Positions 32,032 through 40,951 of a DNA stretch of 64,000 bases are shown in pieces. The stretch is from Mucilaginibacter tundrae (GTDB taxonomy: Bacteria > Bacteroidota > Bacteroidia > Sphingobacteriales > Sphingobacteriaceae): assembly GCF_013408825.1 (NCBI RefSeq), contig NZ_JACCBZ010000011.1, forward strand, positions 1 to 64,000. Direction: 5' to 3'. The position numbers and the translations under genes are program-made. Below the pieces are notes generated by a model, which saw only the letters and a program-made list of their open reading frames with translations, did not search any database and was not told the origin of the DNA. Each line of letters begins with the position of its first letter. The first letter of the stretch is position 1.

Positions 32032-33474
32032 TTATCTGCGGATCTCAATTAATGAATACCCATCCCTGTATTTGTACACCCTGGTGTTCTTAAAATAAAC
32101 AAGGCTGGAATCTCTATACTCAGGCCAGCAAATTATATATCGGATTTTGCTAGTGTCATTTTGTACCAGTGGTATTATATTTTGTGTTGAGCGGCCTTCC
32201 CTTATATTTTTCTTATTTGTTCCGTACAAATTATTTATCAGGTCTACACTTTTATCATTGGTAAACAAAACGTACAACGGATATTTTTTTGTCGCTACCA
32301 ATGCTTCGTTAATAGTTGGGCGGGATAGATCGCAATAAGCATAGAAACTATATACAAGCGAAGTAAAAAAAATCACTATAACCGGGACATAAAATATTAA
32401 TTTTTTCGAGTAAGTGACGGTTGAAACTAAAACCAACAGCAGCATAAGATAGTGCAAATAGAAAACTGCTCTTGTTAGCGGGTAAAGCGCGTTTGCGAAA
32501 ATATTTGCCGCGGCCATAAGCAGAAAGGGTAGCAAGATCAATAAAACTAAAATTGTTTTAATATTGGCAAAATCAAACTTCCTGAAATTCGCTTTGCGAA
32601 CATAAAACATGGGTATAATTAAGCATAGCGTAATAACAAGCTTGAAGAATGTAATTATCCGAATATGATTTGCATCATTAAAAAATAAACTCACCAGCCA
32701 ATCCCGGTAGCTAAAGTCAGAAAACATGCTTGATACAGTTCCATATTTAAACAAGTTAAAATGGTTTATGCCAATTATTGATGGGTCGTTCTCATTAACA
32801 ATTTTCCCAACTTTATAAACATATAACAGCAGCGCGAATACAAAAAAACCTAATAAAACAGTATGTATACTTTTTAAATGCTTTATTTTAAAAATACCAA
32901 AAACAATAAGTATGGCAAGAAAGCCGTATAAAAATGAGAATATCGACAAAGTAGAAAGAGCGCCAAAAAGAACGATCAGGTATTCATATTTTACCTGCTG
33001 ATCCTTACTGTATTTCAGCAAATAAAAAAAAGACATAGCAAAACAACCTATAGCTAATGCATAGCCACGGCCATAAGTAAAGTAAAAGAAATACGGGGCA
33101 ACGGTTAGAAAAATAATATAAAAATTATTTATTTTCAGAAGTTTAAGAATTCTTGAATTGGCTATAAAAAATAAGAGAAAACCAACCAGGCCGAGCACTC
33201 TGTAATATAGTACAGCAGTAAAATGCCCATGTTGTAACAGCATAAAATAAATGCTGTTTATTACATGGCTGTTTGCAAGCTTAAATTTACTATAAGTAAT
33301 CAGTTCCCAAAGGCTATTGTTTAGTACACCATTATACGAAGTAGATTCATCATAAATCCAATCATTGTGGGCTGCAAAAAAAATAAAAACGATTAAAAAG
33401 AAGAAAAATATATAAACCTCCCTCCTGATGGCTGTTGAGGATGAAAATTCCTTAATCCAATTTTTAAGTATCAT
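32032..33474 (-). CDS. Polytopic membrane protein, GT39-like
   Basis: 480 residues with about ten to twelve hydrophobic helices. The first periplasmic loop holds WIYDESTSYNG, whose acidic D-E pair matches the catalytic aspartate region of lipid-linked GT39/PMT-type glycosyltransferases. The C-terminal 80 residues are a soluble periplasmic tail. The family match is by topology and this motif only. It is a single gene with no obvious partner. Confidence 0.6.
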   Translation of the reverse strand: MILKNWIKEFSSSTAIRREVYIFFFFLIVFIFFAAHNDWIYDESTSYNGVLNNSLWELITYSKFKLANSHVINSIYFMLLQHGHFTAVLYYRVLGLVGFLLFFIANSRILKLLKINNFYIIFLTVAPYFFYFTYGRGYALAIGCFAMSFFYLLKYSKDQQVKYEYLIVLFGALSTLSIFSFLYGFLAILIVFGIFKIKHLKSIHTVLLGFFVFALLLYVYKVGKIVNENDPSIIGINHFNLFKYGTVSSMFSDFSYRDWLVSLFFNDANHIRIITFFKLVITLCLIIPMFYVRKANFRKFDFANIKTILVLLILLPFLLMAAANIFANALYPLTRAVFYLHYLMLLLVLVSTVTYSKKLIFYVPVIVIFFTSLVYSFYAYCDLSRPTINEALVATKKYPLYVLFTNDKSVDLINNLYGTNKKNIREGRSTQNIIPLVQNDTSKIRYIICWPEYRDSSLVYFKNTRVYKYRDGYSLIEIRR

Positions 33475-33637
33475 AATAGGTTAGCCATAAGGTATTTGAT
33501 TTTTTTTCCGAGTAAAGCCACAATAAGCTATCAAAAGATTGTCAATGTTTGATAGCTTATCAATTATAGCAATATTAACTCAGCTAATTTCTGCAAATCA
33601 TCCACAAAATGGTCCGGGGCCAATAAGGTGCACTAAT

Positions 33638-33679
33638 TAAACAAAAGCCTCAAGGCGAAAGTCTTAAGGCTTTTGTTTA
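33638..33679 (-). terminator. 13-bp hairpin downstream of the C10 peptidase
   Basis: TAAACAAAAGCCT pairs with AGGCTTTTGTTTA. On the minus strand it lies about 110 bp beyond the peptidase stop and is followed by TTAATTAG. Confidence 0.6.
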
Positions 33680-33682
33680 GCG

Positions 33683-33785
33683 TTGTACCACGGTACAAGT
33701 AGAGCATTAGTGCGTTTAACCCCAAAAACATCCGGAATTACTCTTGAAAAGCGATTTTTAGATTGTTTTTGAGGCGAATTTTATC
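33683..33785. repeat. Dispersed repeat with TTGTACC palindrome, copy 2
   Basis: It begins with the perfect palindrome TTGTACC-AC-GGTACAA and ends with CTTGAAAAGCGATTTTTAG and a GAGGCGAATTTT segment. Related in order and sequence to 21104-21225. Confidence 0.55.
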
Positions 33786-33788
33786 CGG

Positions 33789-35012
33789 CTAAGGATAAAT
33801 CGTTATTACTTCCTGCAAATCAGTTGTAAAATCATAGCCACTCCCGGTAGGATCAAAATTCTGGTAGCTGTACCAACCATTGCATTCACCACCCCATCCC
33901 CAGTTCATACTTAGATAAAAGTCTGTTATAACGTAAGTATTATATTGGTATACCGTGCCCGAGTCATGAATTGTAGTTGCTACGTTTCGTTCGTAGCCGT
34001 CACAAACCCATGCATGTCCTTCATTTTTTGTGGGATCTGTGCCGGTAAATATCATCGGATGTCCGGCATCTAACTCAACCACTGAAGTTTCTGAATTATA
34101 ATTCATAATGCCGGCATATGGTGCATATCCAAAGTTGTTGATCAGTGCGGGGGCAATTCTTGAAGCGTCAGCACCTGATTCTGAGTATCCATAAGACATG
34201 CCAACAGTATATCCGGCATCTTTCATTACCTGGGCTATTTGCAGGCTTCCTGCACTGCTTGAATAAGCGGAAGATGGCATAATACTCCAGTTATATGTTG
34301 CCGGATACGACCAGAATTTCATTATTTGTGCCATAGCCGTAGCAACACAACCGGTAGGCGAAAGGCCATCAATAGGATCATTACCGGCAGTTGTTAGCAG
34401 TTGATTGTAAGGATACCCTTGTGACCATGTAGTTTGTAATAATGGCCCCACAAGCTCATTTACCGTACCACCATAAACTACAGGTGGCTGATTACCTATA
34501 GGCGGAGCTGAGGATACCCACTGATTGTTTACCGAATCAGATACTGTCGCTGGCATTTTTCTTCTTATTCCCTCAATCCTGGTTTTATGTTTGTCGATCC
34601 ATTCTTTTAAACCCGGATGCATGTTTTCTGTATTGAAAGTTGTGACATCAGAAAAAGCAAGCACAGGTGAATCATATTTGGTGCCTGATATAACAACAAA
34701 ACCGCTTGGTTTAAAGTTAATTACATACAAATCTGTTGTTTCATCACTCCCTTTAATTATGTAAGTATGGTCAATCGTTTTTGATTGGTTACCGCTACTT
34801 GTTTTTAAACTGGATAATAGTTTTACTCCTTTAGAACTGGCTTTTGTAATAAACTGTAATCCTACTTGTTCTGCTAATGCTTGCGACACTAAAGCATCGT
34901 TGGTTTTGGGTAAAGTGGTTTGGACTTTATTTGCTTCTTTTTTACAGGATGAAATAAGTAAGAAAAGTGAACAAAATAAAAAAAGCGTGAGTTTGGCTAG
35001 GTCTTTCTTCAT
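33789..35012 (-). CDS. C10 (streptopain-like) cysteine peptidase lipoprotein
   Basis: 407 residues. A lipoprotein signal with C23 followed by Lys-Lys. Residues 35-150 form the Spi-type inhibitory prodomain (FVVISGTKYDSPVLAFSD). The mature domain has catalytic C222 in SPTGCVATAMAQIM and H333 in NEGHAWVCDGYE, and the C-terminal NWGWGGECNGWY is also conserved in the family. There is no C-terminal sorting domain. It is a surface-anchored zymogen that should mature by removal of the prodomain, probably for protein nutrient use. Confidence 0.93.
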   Translation of the reverse strand: MKKDLAKLTLFLFCSLFLLISSCKKEANKVQTTLPKTNDALVSQALAEQVGLQFITKASSKGVKLLSSLKTSSGNQSKTIDHTYIIKGSDETTDLYVINFKPSGFVVISGTKYDSPVLAFSDVTTFNTENMHPGLKEWIDKHKTRIEGIRRKMPATVSDSVNNQWVSSAPPIGNQPPVVYGGTVNELVGPLLQTTWSQGYPYNQLLTTAGNDPIDGLSPTGCVATAMAQIMKFWSYPATYNWSIMPSSAYSSSAGSLQIAQVMKDAGYTVGMSYGYSESGADASRIAPALINNFGYAPYAGIMNYNSETSVVELDAGHPMIFTGTDPTKNEGHAWVCDGYERNVATTIHDSGTVYQYNTYVITDFYLSMNWGWGGECNGWYSYQNFDPTGSGYDFTTDLQEVITIYP

Positions 35013-35247
35013 AAGTAATATGGTTAGGGTTAATTCTTGGTGAATTTAATTAATAATTTTCAATAATGAAATTTTATGTAATTAAATTAACAGGTAAGAA
35101 TAAATGAATTTCTACCGGGTGATGCTTACACTCGTTTTTAACGATTGCTTAACTCTTCGTATTTGCAATGATGTGTGCCGCGATGTAATCACTCACCCAT
35201 TCAGTCTATGGTGTTTTCATCGCACCACTTCTAAATGTTATCCCCGT

Positions 35248-36693
35248 TTAATTAAACTCTTGCTTGCCTAGCGGCAAGCTGAAAGAAAAGATGCTTCCTT
35301 TTCCAATCTCACTTGTTATGGAAAATGTACCCTTATGTTTTTTGATGATTTCAGATGCGATGTACAAGCCGAGCCCAACCCCTTGAAAATTCATAGCTAC
35401 TTTGCTCACCCGGTAAAAGCGCTGGAATAGTTGATCGATGTCTTCTTTAGCAATACCAATTCCAAAATCCTCTACATTTACTACAATGGTGTTCGCCTCT
35501 ACCTTAGCCCTTACAATAACCTGCCCTGAGTCTGGCGAATATTTAATTGCATTGTTTAATAAGTTGATCAACACTTGTTCAATCCTGAACTGGTCGCCCG
35601 TATAAAATAAGTCAATGGAGTTTTCAAGTAAGATTTCGTGTTTGGGCGCTGTTAATTGCACATTAACAATGCTGTTGGTCAACGCATCCGAAAAATGGAA
35701 AGCCGCGATATTCAAATCTATCTGTCCTGAATTAATTTTGGTTACATCTAATAAGTCTTCAATCAGCTTCTCCAGGCGCTTAATGCTATTATTGGCATTA
35801 ACAATAAACGGGTAAATATTATCTGCTTTATTCACCTTTTGGGTCAGCAGTTGATTAATTGCTTTTATATTGGTTAATGGCGTTTTAAATTCATGGCTAA
35901 CCATGTTAAAAAATTCATCTTTTTTAGCTTCAGCAGCAGCACGCCTTTCTTTTTCCTGCTTCTGAACCTGTACTTCCCGGTTTGCTATAATTAGTTCGGC
36001 GGCACGTTTCCCCCGCTCTTCATCCTGAAAATCCAGCTCTTTCAGGGCGTTGATTAATTCCTCGGCACGCTTTTCCTTTTCGCTGTCCTGAAAGTTCAGT
36101 TCAATATTGGCGATGATTAATTCGGCGGCACGTTTTCCTTTTTCTTTTGCTTGAAAAAGTAGTTCCTTATTGGCAATGATCAGCTCATCTGCCCGCTTTT
36201 CCTTTTCTTCATTCTGAAAAAGCAATTCTTTGTTGGCGATGATCAACTCGGCCGCGCGTTTTTCCTTTTCCTGATTTTGAAATATCAGTTCGGTATTAGC
36301 TAAAATGAGTTCTGCGGCACGTTCTTCACGTTCACGGTTTTGTACATCCAGCTGGCTATAAGCGATAATCAGTTCCGCGGCACGCTTTTCTTTTTCTGAA
36401 TTCTGGAACCGCAACTCTTTATTGGCGATGATCAACTCGGCGGCACGTTTTGCTTTCTCTTCAATTTGAAAATCAAGCGCCTTATTAACGATGACCAGTT
36501 CCATAGCGAGCTTCAACTTTTCTTCATTTTGAAGATCCATCTCGATGTTGGCGATGATGAGTTCTGCCGCACGCTTTCCTTTTTCCTTGTTCTGAAGATC
36601 AAGTTCGATATTAGCCTGTTCCAGCGCAGCCGCAAGTTTAATCTTGTCATGGTTGGCAATGGTTAACAGCTCAGCTAAATTATTGGTTTCCAT
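35248..36693 (-). CDS. Soluble histidine kinase with eleven 21-residue coiled-coil repeats
   Basis: 481 residues. Residues 19-249 are eleven tandem copies of a 21-residue unit (consensus KRAAELIIANKELLFQNEEK), exactly three heptads each, predicting a long unbroken coiled coil. HisKA follows with phospho-acceptor H267 in MVSHEFKTPLTN, then HATPase (NLLNNAIKYS, EDFGIGI, GVGLGLYI). No PAS, membrane helix or receiver is present. The repeats may act as a signal-transmitting rod or protein-binding array. No response regulator gene adjoins it. Confidence 0.92.
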   Translation of the reverse strand: METNNLAELLTIANHDKIKLAAALEQANIELDLQNKEKGKRAAELIIANIEMDLQNEEKLKLAMELVIVNKALDFQIEEKAKRAAELIIANKELRFQNSEKEKRAAELIIAYSQLDVQNREREERAAELILANTELIFQNQEKEKRAAELIIANKELLFQNEEKEKRADELIIANKELLFQAKEKGKRAAELIIANIELNFQDSEKEKRAEELINALKELDFQDEERGKRAAELIIANREVQVQKQEKERRAAAEAKKDEFFNMVSHEFKTPLTNIKAINQLLTQKVNKADNIYPFIVNANNSIKRLEKLIEDLLDVTKINSGQIDLNIAAFHFSDALTNSIVNVQLTAPKHEILLENSIDLFYTGDQFRIEQVLINLLNNAIKYSPDSGQVIVRAKVEANTIVVNVEDFGIGIAKEDIDQLFQRFYRVSKVAMNFQGVGLGLYIASEIIKKHKGTFSITSEIGKGSIFSFSLPLGKQEFN

Positions 36694-37168
36694 AAATAGG
36701 TGATGGGCAAATATTTATTAATTAATTCAGGAGGCCAACTCGACCAGGCATTTTTACCACGCAGACCACTTCACACAAGCTTCCGCACCATAATTTCGGT
36801 AAGCTATACATTAAAAGCCGGATACCGCTTATAATTCTTATAGATATGTCTTTTTTTGCTATTGGTATACAGTATAACAAAGTATAAATAGACCTATTAT
36901 GTTTTAAGCTTTCAGATTATAACTTCGATTTAAAAGATATTTTAAGTAAGTAAGGATTTTTCACCTTCTTTCCGGCTCGCCGGAGAGAGAGGCGAACAGC
37001 GCAGCGCACTGGGGTGAGTCAACTATGCGCGAGCATTTGCGTCAGTGTTGCTTGTATACTTTACTCGCCCGGTCTTCGCTTCGCGCGACCACCCTCTTTA
37101 TCGCGCAGCGATAAAGAGGGTAAAAAGATTTCAGCCAATGATGGGTGTTCTTACCGGAACAATCCAAA
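36694..37168. other. 475-bp gap with a long palindrome-rich repeat
   Basis: 36694-36950 is AT-rich with no recognisable feature. 36966-37125 is GC-rich and repeat-like: TCTTTCCGGC-TC-GCCGGAGAGA near 36969, then a perfect CCCTCTTTATCGC/GCGATAAAGAGGG hairpin (37092-37120). The contrast in composition suggests a mobile non-autonomous repeat. Confidence 0.55.
36966..37125. repeat. Palindromic intergenic repeat (REP/MITE-like)
   Basis: Two hairpins bracket a GC-rich core with repeated CGCGCAGCG-type words. The 13-bp terminal stem is perfect. It is flanked by AT-rich DNA and lies between a kinase and a thioredoxin gene. Confidence 0.55.
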
Positions 37169-37594
37169 TTATTTTATCGCACTAATCTGCGATACAAATT
37201 GATCTGGCGTTTCATTCGGGAACCCGTCCCAGTCTTTCAATACTTTTCCGTTTTCATCAACCAATAGCGTATATGGGAACTTACCATCAGGATTATACTT
37301 ATCAGCAAGTGCCTCATTAAGTTTTACCTGCTCTTTGCTCAGTTGGTCTTTCTTTTGCCTTGGAAAATCGGCGCGTACCAAAACCAAATGGCCCGACGCA
37401 TAACTTTCAAAAGTTGATGATTCCAGTATTTCTTTTCTTAAACGGATGCACGGGCCGCACCAGTCTGATCCTGAAAAGTTGATCAGTATTAATTTATGCT
37501 CCTGCGCAGCCTGTTTTTGGGCGTCGCTAAAATCTCCCGACCAGGTGACCCCTGTCGTTAAAAATATTGCTATAAAAAACGTTAGTAATTTCAT
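37169..37594 (-). CDS. Periplasmic thioredoxin-fold protein
   Basis: 141 residues with a signal peptide (about 1-19). The active site W45-C46-G-P-C49 lies in SGSDWCGPCIRLRK, and a cis-Pro region in FPYTLLVDENGKVLKDWDG. This is the DsbD-gamma/thioredoxin_7 type and should reduce or isomerise disulfides in the envelope. It is last in a same-strand series with the DUF3570, DUF4266 and ApbE genes; only 11 bp separate it from the DUF3570 gene. The CGPC site may serve the Cys-rich tail of the DUF4266 lipoprotein. Confidence 0.92.
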   Translation of the reverse strand: MKLLTFFIAIFLTTGVTWSGDFSDAQKQAAQEHKLILINFSGSDWCGPCIRLRKEILESSTFESYASGHLVLVRADFPRQKKDQLSKEQVKLNEALADKYNPDGKFPYTLLVDENGKVLKDWDGFPNETPDQFVSQISAIK

Positions 37595-37605
37595 GATTTT
37601 ATACT

Positions 37606-38889
37606 TTATTTAAACCCTAAACTTAACGATACCACATTTGATGCCAAATCAGTAGTTTGTGTGTAGTGCCCGTATCTAATCTCTAACTCGTGTAAACCTT
37701 GCCAGCCGAAGACACCATTCGGCGGTGCCAGTCTAAAGCCTATCCCGTAAAAACTGCTTTCAAATTTCGCATATTCATAATTGCTCGTAAAGTATTGGGC
37801 TGTTGGACTATTCTCCTCGTAAGGCGCGAAATATTTACTTGCCGTTTGGTTATAAAACCTGTAAAAAGGCGATATTGAAAAGAACGGTGTGATTTTATAC
37901 GGGACTTCAATGCCTGCCGTATTTGATCGTATTCCCCAGTTATCAATATAATAACGGTAATAGGTACGAAGAATGATATTATCACCCAAAAAATAATTTA
38001 ACCTTGCGCCAACAGGTAGTTTAAATCGTGATGAAGGTAACCGTTCAATAGTATCTTTCCCGTTGTTAAAGTACACTCGATGAAAAGGCAGGCTTAAAAA
38101 GCCATGCTGCGTAACTACATCGCCCAAAAGCATAACTTGTAAGCGGGAGTTGATCATTTGTGAGTAGGAGAACGATGCAGCAAGCGTGGTACGCGGACTG
38201 CTGCCGTAATTATGATGGCCCCTGCCATCGCTATAACCATTTCCATTTCCATTGTAATCGGTAGTTGATGCCGGTTCAAACTCCGACGGATAAATGAGTG
38301 TAACCTTGTCAAAATAACCCTGAAGTTTGGCGCTGAATTCGCCATTTTTATCGGCAGTCTTTTGAGAGAAATGTAAATCAGCGCCTAGGGATTGGTAATT
38401 AAACTCGCCTGAATAATAAGCGCCTAAGCCAAATGTATTTCCTTTTTTCGCGTTTTCAACTGTCCAGTCTAATGATGGATATACCCTTGTACCGGTGGGT
38501 GATGAGGCACCGGTTTTAGATACGAAAGCCTGTGAAGCCGCGGTATGATAATCAAACCCGAGGCCTACTGCCAGCGTGTTTTTATTATCCGATTTATTGA
38601 GCCAAACCAGGTTTAGGGTTAAGCTGTTGGCAACATCGGTAACCTTTTCCGTACCGATACCACCGGTAACTGCTGAATGATCGCCATTTTGATTGTAGTA
38701 GCTGGTTACAAAGTCAACTTCATCTAAATGTATCTTTCTTAGGTTATAACCACTGGTATCAATAGCGGCAGGGGTAGATATTGTAAAAGGTGCCTTATTA
38801 TCAGCCAAACTGTTGTTGCCAACCTGGGCCGATGCGTTTAAACGGCATAACATGGAGAATCCAACTATGGATAAATATATTTTTTTCAT
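37606..38889 (-). CDS. DUF3570 outer-membrane barrel-like protein
   Basis: 427 residues with a signal peptide (cleavage near NASAQ). Conserved family features are seen: DEVDFVTSYYNQNGDHSAVTGGIGTEK, a TGASSPTG stretch at 126-133, DYNGNGNGYSDGRGHHNYG, and alternating strand patterns to a C-terminal aromatic-rich end with terminal FK. The T-G-A-S resembles the [ST]-G-A-[ST] motif flavinylated by ApbE, but this is inference. It is always next to DUF4266 here, in one operon-like group with ApbE. Confidence 0.85.
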   Translation of the reverse strand: MKKIYLSIVGFSMLCRLNASAQVGNNSLADNKAPFTISTPAAIDTSGYNLRKIHLDEVDFVTSYYNQNGDHSAVTGGIGTEKVTDVANSLTLNLVWLNKSDNKNTLAVGLGFDYHTAASQAFVSKTGASSPTGTRVYPSLDWTVENAKKGNTFGLGAYYSGEFNYQSLGADLHFSQKTADKNGEFSAKLQGYFDKVTLIYPSEFEPASTTDYNGNGNGYSDGRGHHNYGSSPRTTLAASFSYSQMINSRLQVMLLGDVVTQHGFLSLPFHRVYFNNGKDTIERLPSSRFKLPVGARLNYFLGDNIILRTYYRYYIDNWGIRSNTAGIEVPYKITPFFSISPFYRFYNQTASKYFAPYEENSPTAQYFTSNYEYAKFESSFYGIGFRLAPPNGVFGWQGLHELEIRYGHYTQTTDLASNVVSLSLGFK

Positions 38890-38905
38890 GTTTTATCTAT
38901 CCTTA

Positions 38906-39130
38906 TTAGTTACACCCACAGCCACCACCTGTTTTGCCCGCGTTAGCGCCAGATGCCGCTTCGCGATATGATTCAAAATTCAATTCATTCTTTTCAACCT
39001 TCCTGTTGCCCAATACCATTTCCGAGTCATTAAGCCTGTTTTTCTGATATTCCTTTAAATGCACACATGATGTAGCTGTTATTAGTATCGCTACACATGC
39101 TGCTCCTTTTATCAATCCTTTTATTATCAT
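38906..39130 (-). CDS. DUF4266 lipoprotein with Cys-rich tail
   Basis: 74 residues. A lipobox ends at C22 (ATSCVHLKEYQK). The conserved core LNDSEMVLGNRKVEKNELNFESYREAASG is followed by the Gly/Cys tail GGGCGCN. Function is unknown; the C-G-C end could bind metal or form a redox pair with the neighbouring thioredoxin. It sits between ApbE (8 bp) and DUF3570 (16 bp), so it is tightly linked to both. Confidence 0.9.
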   Translation of the reverse strand: MIIKGLIKGAACVAILITATSCVHLKEYQKNRLNDSEMVLGNRKVEKNELNFESYREAASGANAGKTGGGCGCN

Positions 39131-39138
39131 AATAGGGG

Positions 39139-40074
39139 CTATTTTATATTTATATTTTTTGATGTATAAAGCTTATCATCATCATCAATAATAATGGCTT
39201 CAATATTTTTCATTTGATTGATCATGTCAAGCCCGGCGTTTACGCCCATAATGGTTACCGGGGTTGCCATAGCATCGGCAAGCTCGGCATTGGTGGTAAT
39301 TATGGTTACACTTTTAATACCTCTTATGGGCAGCCCTGTATGCGGGTCAATTGTATGCGAATACTTTTTACCGTCAATCATTACAAACTTTTCGTAATTG
39401 CCTGATGTTGCCGCGGCCATATCACTAATATTCATGTATGAGAATACTTCGTGTGCCGCATTAGGGTTGGCTATAGCTATGGTCCATTGTTTACCATCTG
39501 GCCGCATCCCCCAGGTTGTTAAATCGCCTGATGCATTAACTACTCCGCTTTCTACTCCCTGTAATTTCATTACTTGCTTGGCGCGCTCAGCTGCATACCC
39601 TTTACCAATCCCTCCAAAACCAATCCGCATCCCCTTTTCGCGTAAATACACGGTGCATTTATCATCGTTAAGTTCGATGTTTTTGTAGTTTATCAACTTT
39701 ACCATCTTTTTAGCCGTTTCCCTATCCGGCAATTGGGTCATCTGCTGGTCGAAGTTCCATAAACGTTTATCTATCGAACCATAACTAATATCAAAGGCGC
39801 CCTGCGTTAAAGCAGATATCCTAAGCGACCGTTGTATCAGGTTGAATGTTTCCCGGCTAACTTCAACAGGTTTTATGCCTGCATTTGAGTTTACCTTGTT
39901 GGTTTCGCTATCATCACTGAAGGTTGTAAGCAGCTTTTCAATACGTTGTACCTCGGCAATTCCCGCATCAATTTTTTCATTTGCCCATTGTTCATCATCA
40001 GCAACCGCGCTTAGTTCAAAGCGGTTGCCCATTAATTTACAAGTCTTTTTAAAAACGCCTTTACCTTCTGTCAT
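39139..40074 (-). CDS. apbE: FAD:protein FMN transferase (ApbE)
   Basis: 311 residues. It transfers FMN from FAD onto a Ser/Thr of exported target proteins, with Mg2+. Seen: MGNRFELSAVADDE at the start, AFDISYGSIDKRLWNF, GMRIGFGGIGKGYAAERA (the flavin-binding G-x-G-K-G-Y), GVVNASGDLTTWG, and HTIDPHTGLP near 260 with metal-binding residues. No clear signal peptide is present, so its targeting is unclear. It leads the DUF4266/DUF3570/thioredoxin group and should modify a partner in this pathway. Confidence 0.92.
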   Translation of the reverse strand: MTEGKGVFKKTCKLMGNRFELSAVADDEQWANEKIDAGIAEVQRIEKLLTTFSDDSETNKVNSNAGIKPVEVSRETFNLIQRSLRISALTQGAFDISYGSIDKRLWNFDQQMTQLPDRETAKKMVKLINYKNIELNDDKCTVYLREKGMRIGFGGIGKGYAAERAKQVMKLQGVESGVVNASGDLTTWGMRPDGKQWTIAIANPNAAHEVFSYMNISDMAAATSGNYEKFVMIDGKKYSHTIDPHTGLPIRGIKSVTIITTNAELADAMATPVTIMGVNAGLDMINQMKNIEAIIIDDDDKLYTSKNINIK

Positions 40075-40252
40075 TCAAATAAACCTGAGCCGGATCTCTA
40101 AATCCATCTTTCGACAAAAAAATCGGTAGTTAGACGGCTTTTTTATCGATTATACGAAGTAATTATCCTTAACACAATATTAACTTAACATTCTGTCGCT
40201 AACATGAAATTTCATTATTTAACAAATATTTAACAATAATGAATTAAATGTT

Positions 40253-40924
40253 TTACGATTCTTTTCCGCCATTTATCATGTCGGATACAATGCCCTGGCT
40301 ATCTTTTCGTTCGGCAAGAAATACGCCCGCGATATGGATAACAATAAAAGCGAGGATTAAGTACATGGTAAAAGCGTGTATCTGCCTAAAAGCATGAATT
40401 GATTTAAGCAACGGCACATCATCCTCAAAAGCAAGGCATAAACCGGTGATTGCCATCGTTATCAGCATCAGATAAAAGATAGCGTATATGGTTTTAACCC
40501 AAAACTCATGTTTGGCAAGTTCACGTTGTTTTTTTGTTGTTTGATATTGATGATAAGCGCTTTTCAATTTGCGGATAAACTTTTGATCAACTTGTTGGAA
40601 GAATTCAAGTAGGAGCCTGAAAAGCAATAGCGCTGCTAAAGTATATCCAAAGTATGTATGCAACATCCAAACTTTGTCACTAAGTTCATGCGCAACCGAC
40701 CGTGCCTGGCCATCGGTTACCGTTACCCCCGAGCTGGCTAAATTGGCTTTAATAGATACGGCGTTCTTTTTGGTTTTTAACAATGTAGAGTTTAGAAGCA
40801 CCGTTAATAATGAGCCGGTTATAACTATGGCATTAAGCCAATGCCATAAACGTATAGACGATGAATGTTTTTTTATTTCCTGCGGATGCTGAACGTCCCG
40901 GCGATTTGGTTCAATGATGGTCAT
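40253..40924 (-). CDS. Cytochrome b561/b-type membrane subunit
   Basis: 223 residues with four transmembrane helices. Heme-ligand candidates are His residues in RLWHWLNAIVITG (helix 1), MLHTYFGYTLAALLL (helix 2), RQIHAFTMYLILAFI (helix 3/4) and IVIHIAGVFLAE (last helix), the arrangement of the Ni-Fe hydrogenase-type cytochrome b domain. It lies upstream of apbE (178-bp gap) and 27 bp downstream of the VIT-type gene. It may pass electrons across the inner membrane to the flavinylated partner. Confidence 0.88.
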   Translation of the reverse strand: MTIIEPNRRDVQHPQEIKKHSSSIRLWHWLNAIVITGSLLTVLLNSTLLKTKKNAVSIKANLASSGVTVTDGQARSVAHELSDKVWMLHTYFGYTLAALLLFRLLLEFFQQVDQKFIRKLKSAYHQYQTTKKQRELAKHEFWVKTIYAIFYLMLITMAITGLCLAFEDDVPLLKSIHAFRQIHAFTMYLILAFIVIHIAGVFLAERKDSQGIVSDMINGGKES

Positions 40925-40951
40925 AAATTATGATGTGTTCTGTTTATATTT

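Larger units (their letters stand above)
33475..33788. other. 314-bp gap with terminator hairpin and dispersed repeat
   Basis: It contains the hairpin at 33638-33679 and the dispersed repeat with the TTGTACC palindrome (33683-33785). No gene-like frame is present. Confidence 0.5.

Noticed and set aside
35947..36639. CRISPR-like periodic repeat
   Set aside because: The 63-bp period is entirely coding and encodes coiled-coil heptads; there are no spacers.
37014..37202. Plus-strand 62-residue frame
   Set aside because: Lies wholly in a palindromic repeat and runs into the thioredoxin gene.
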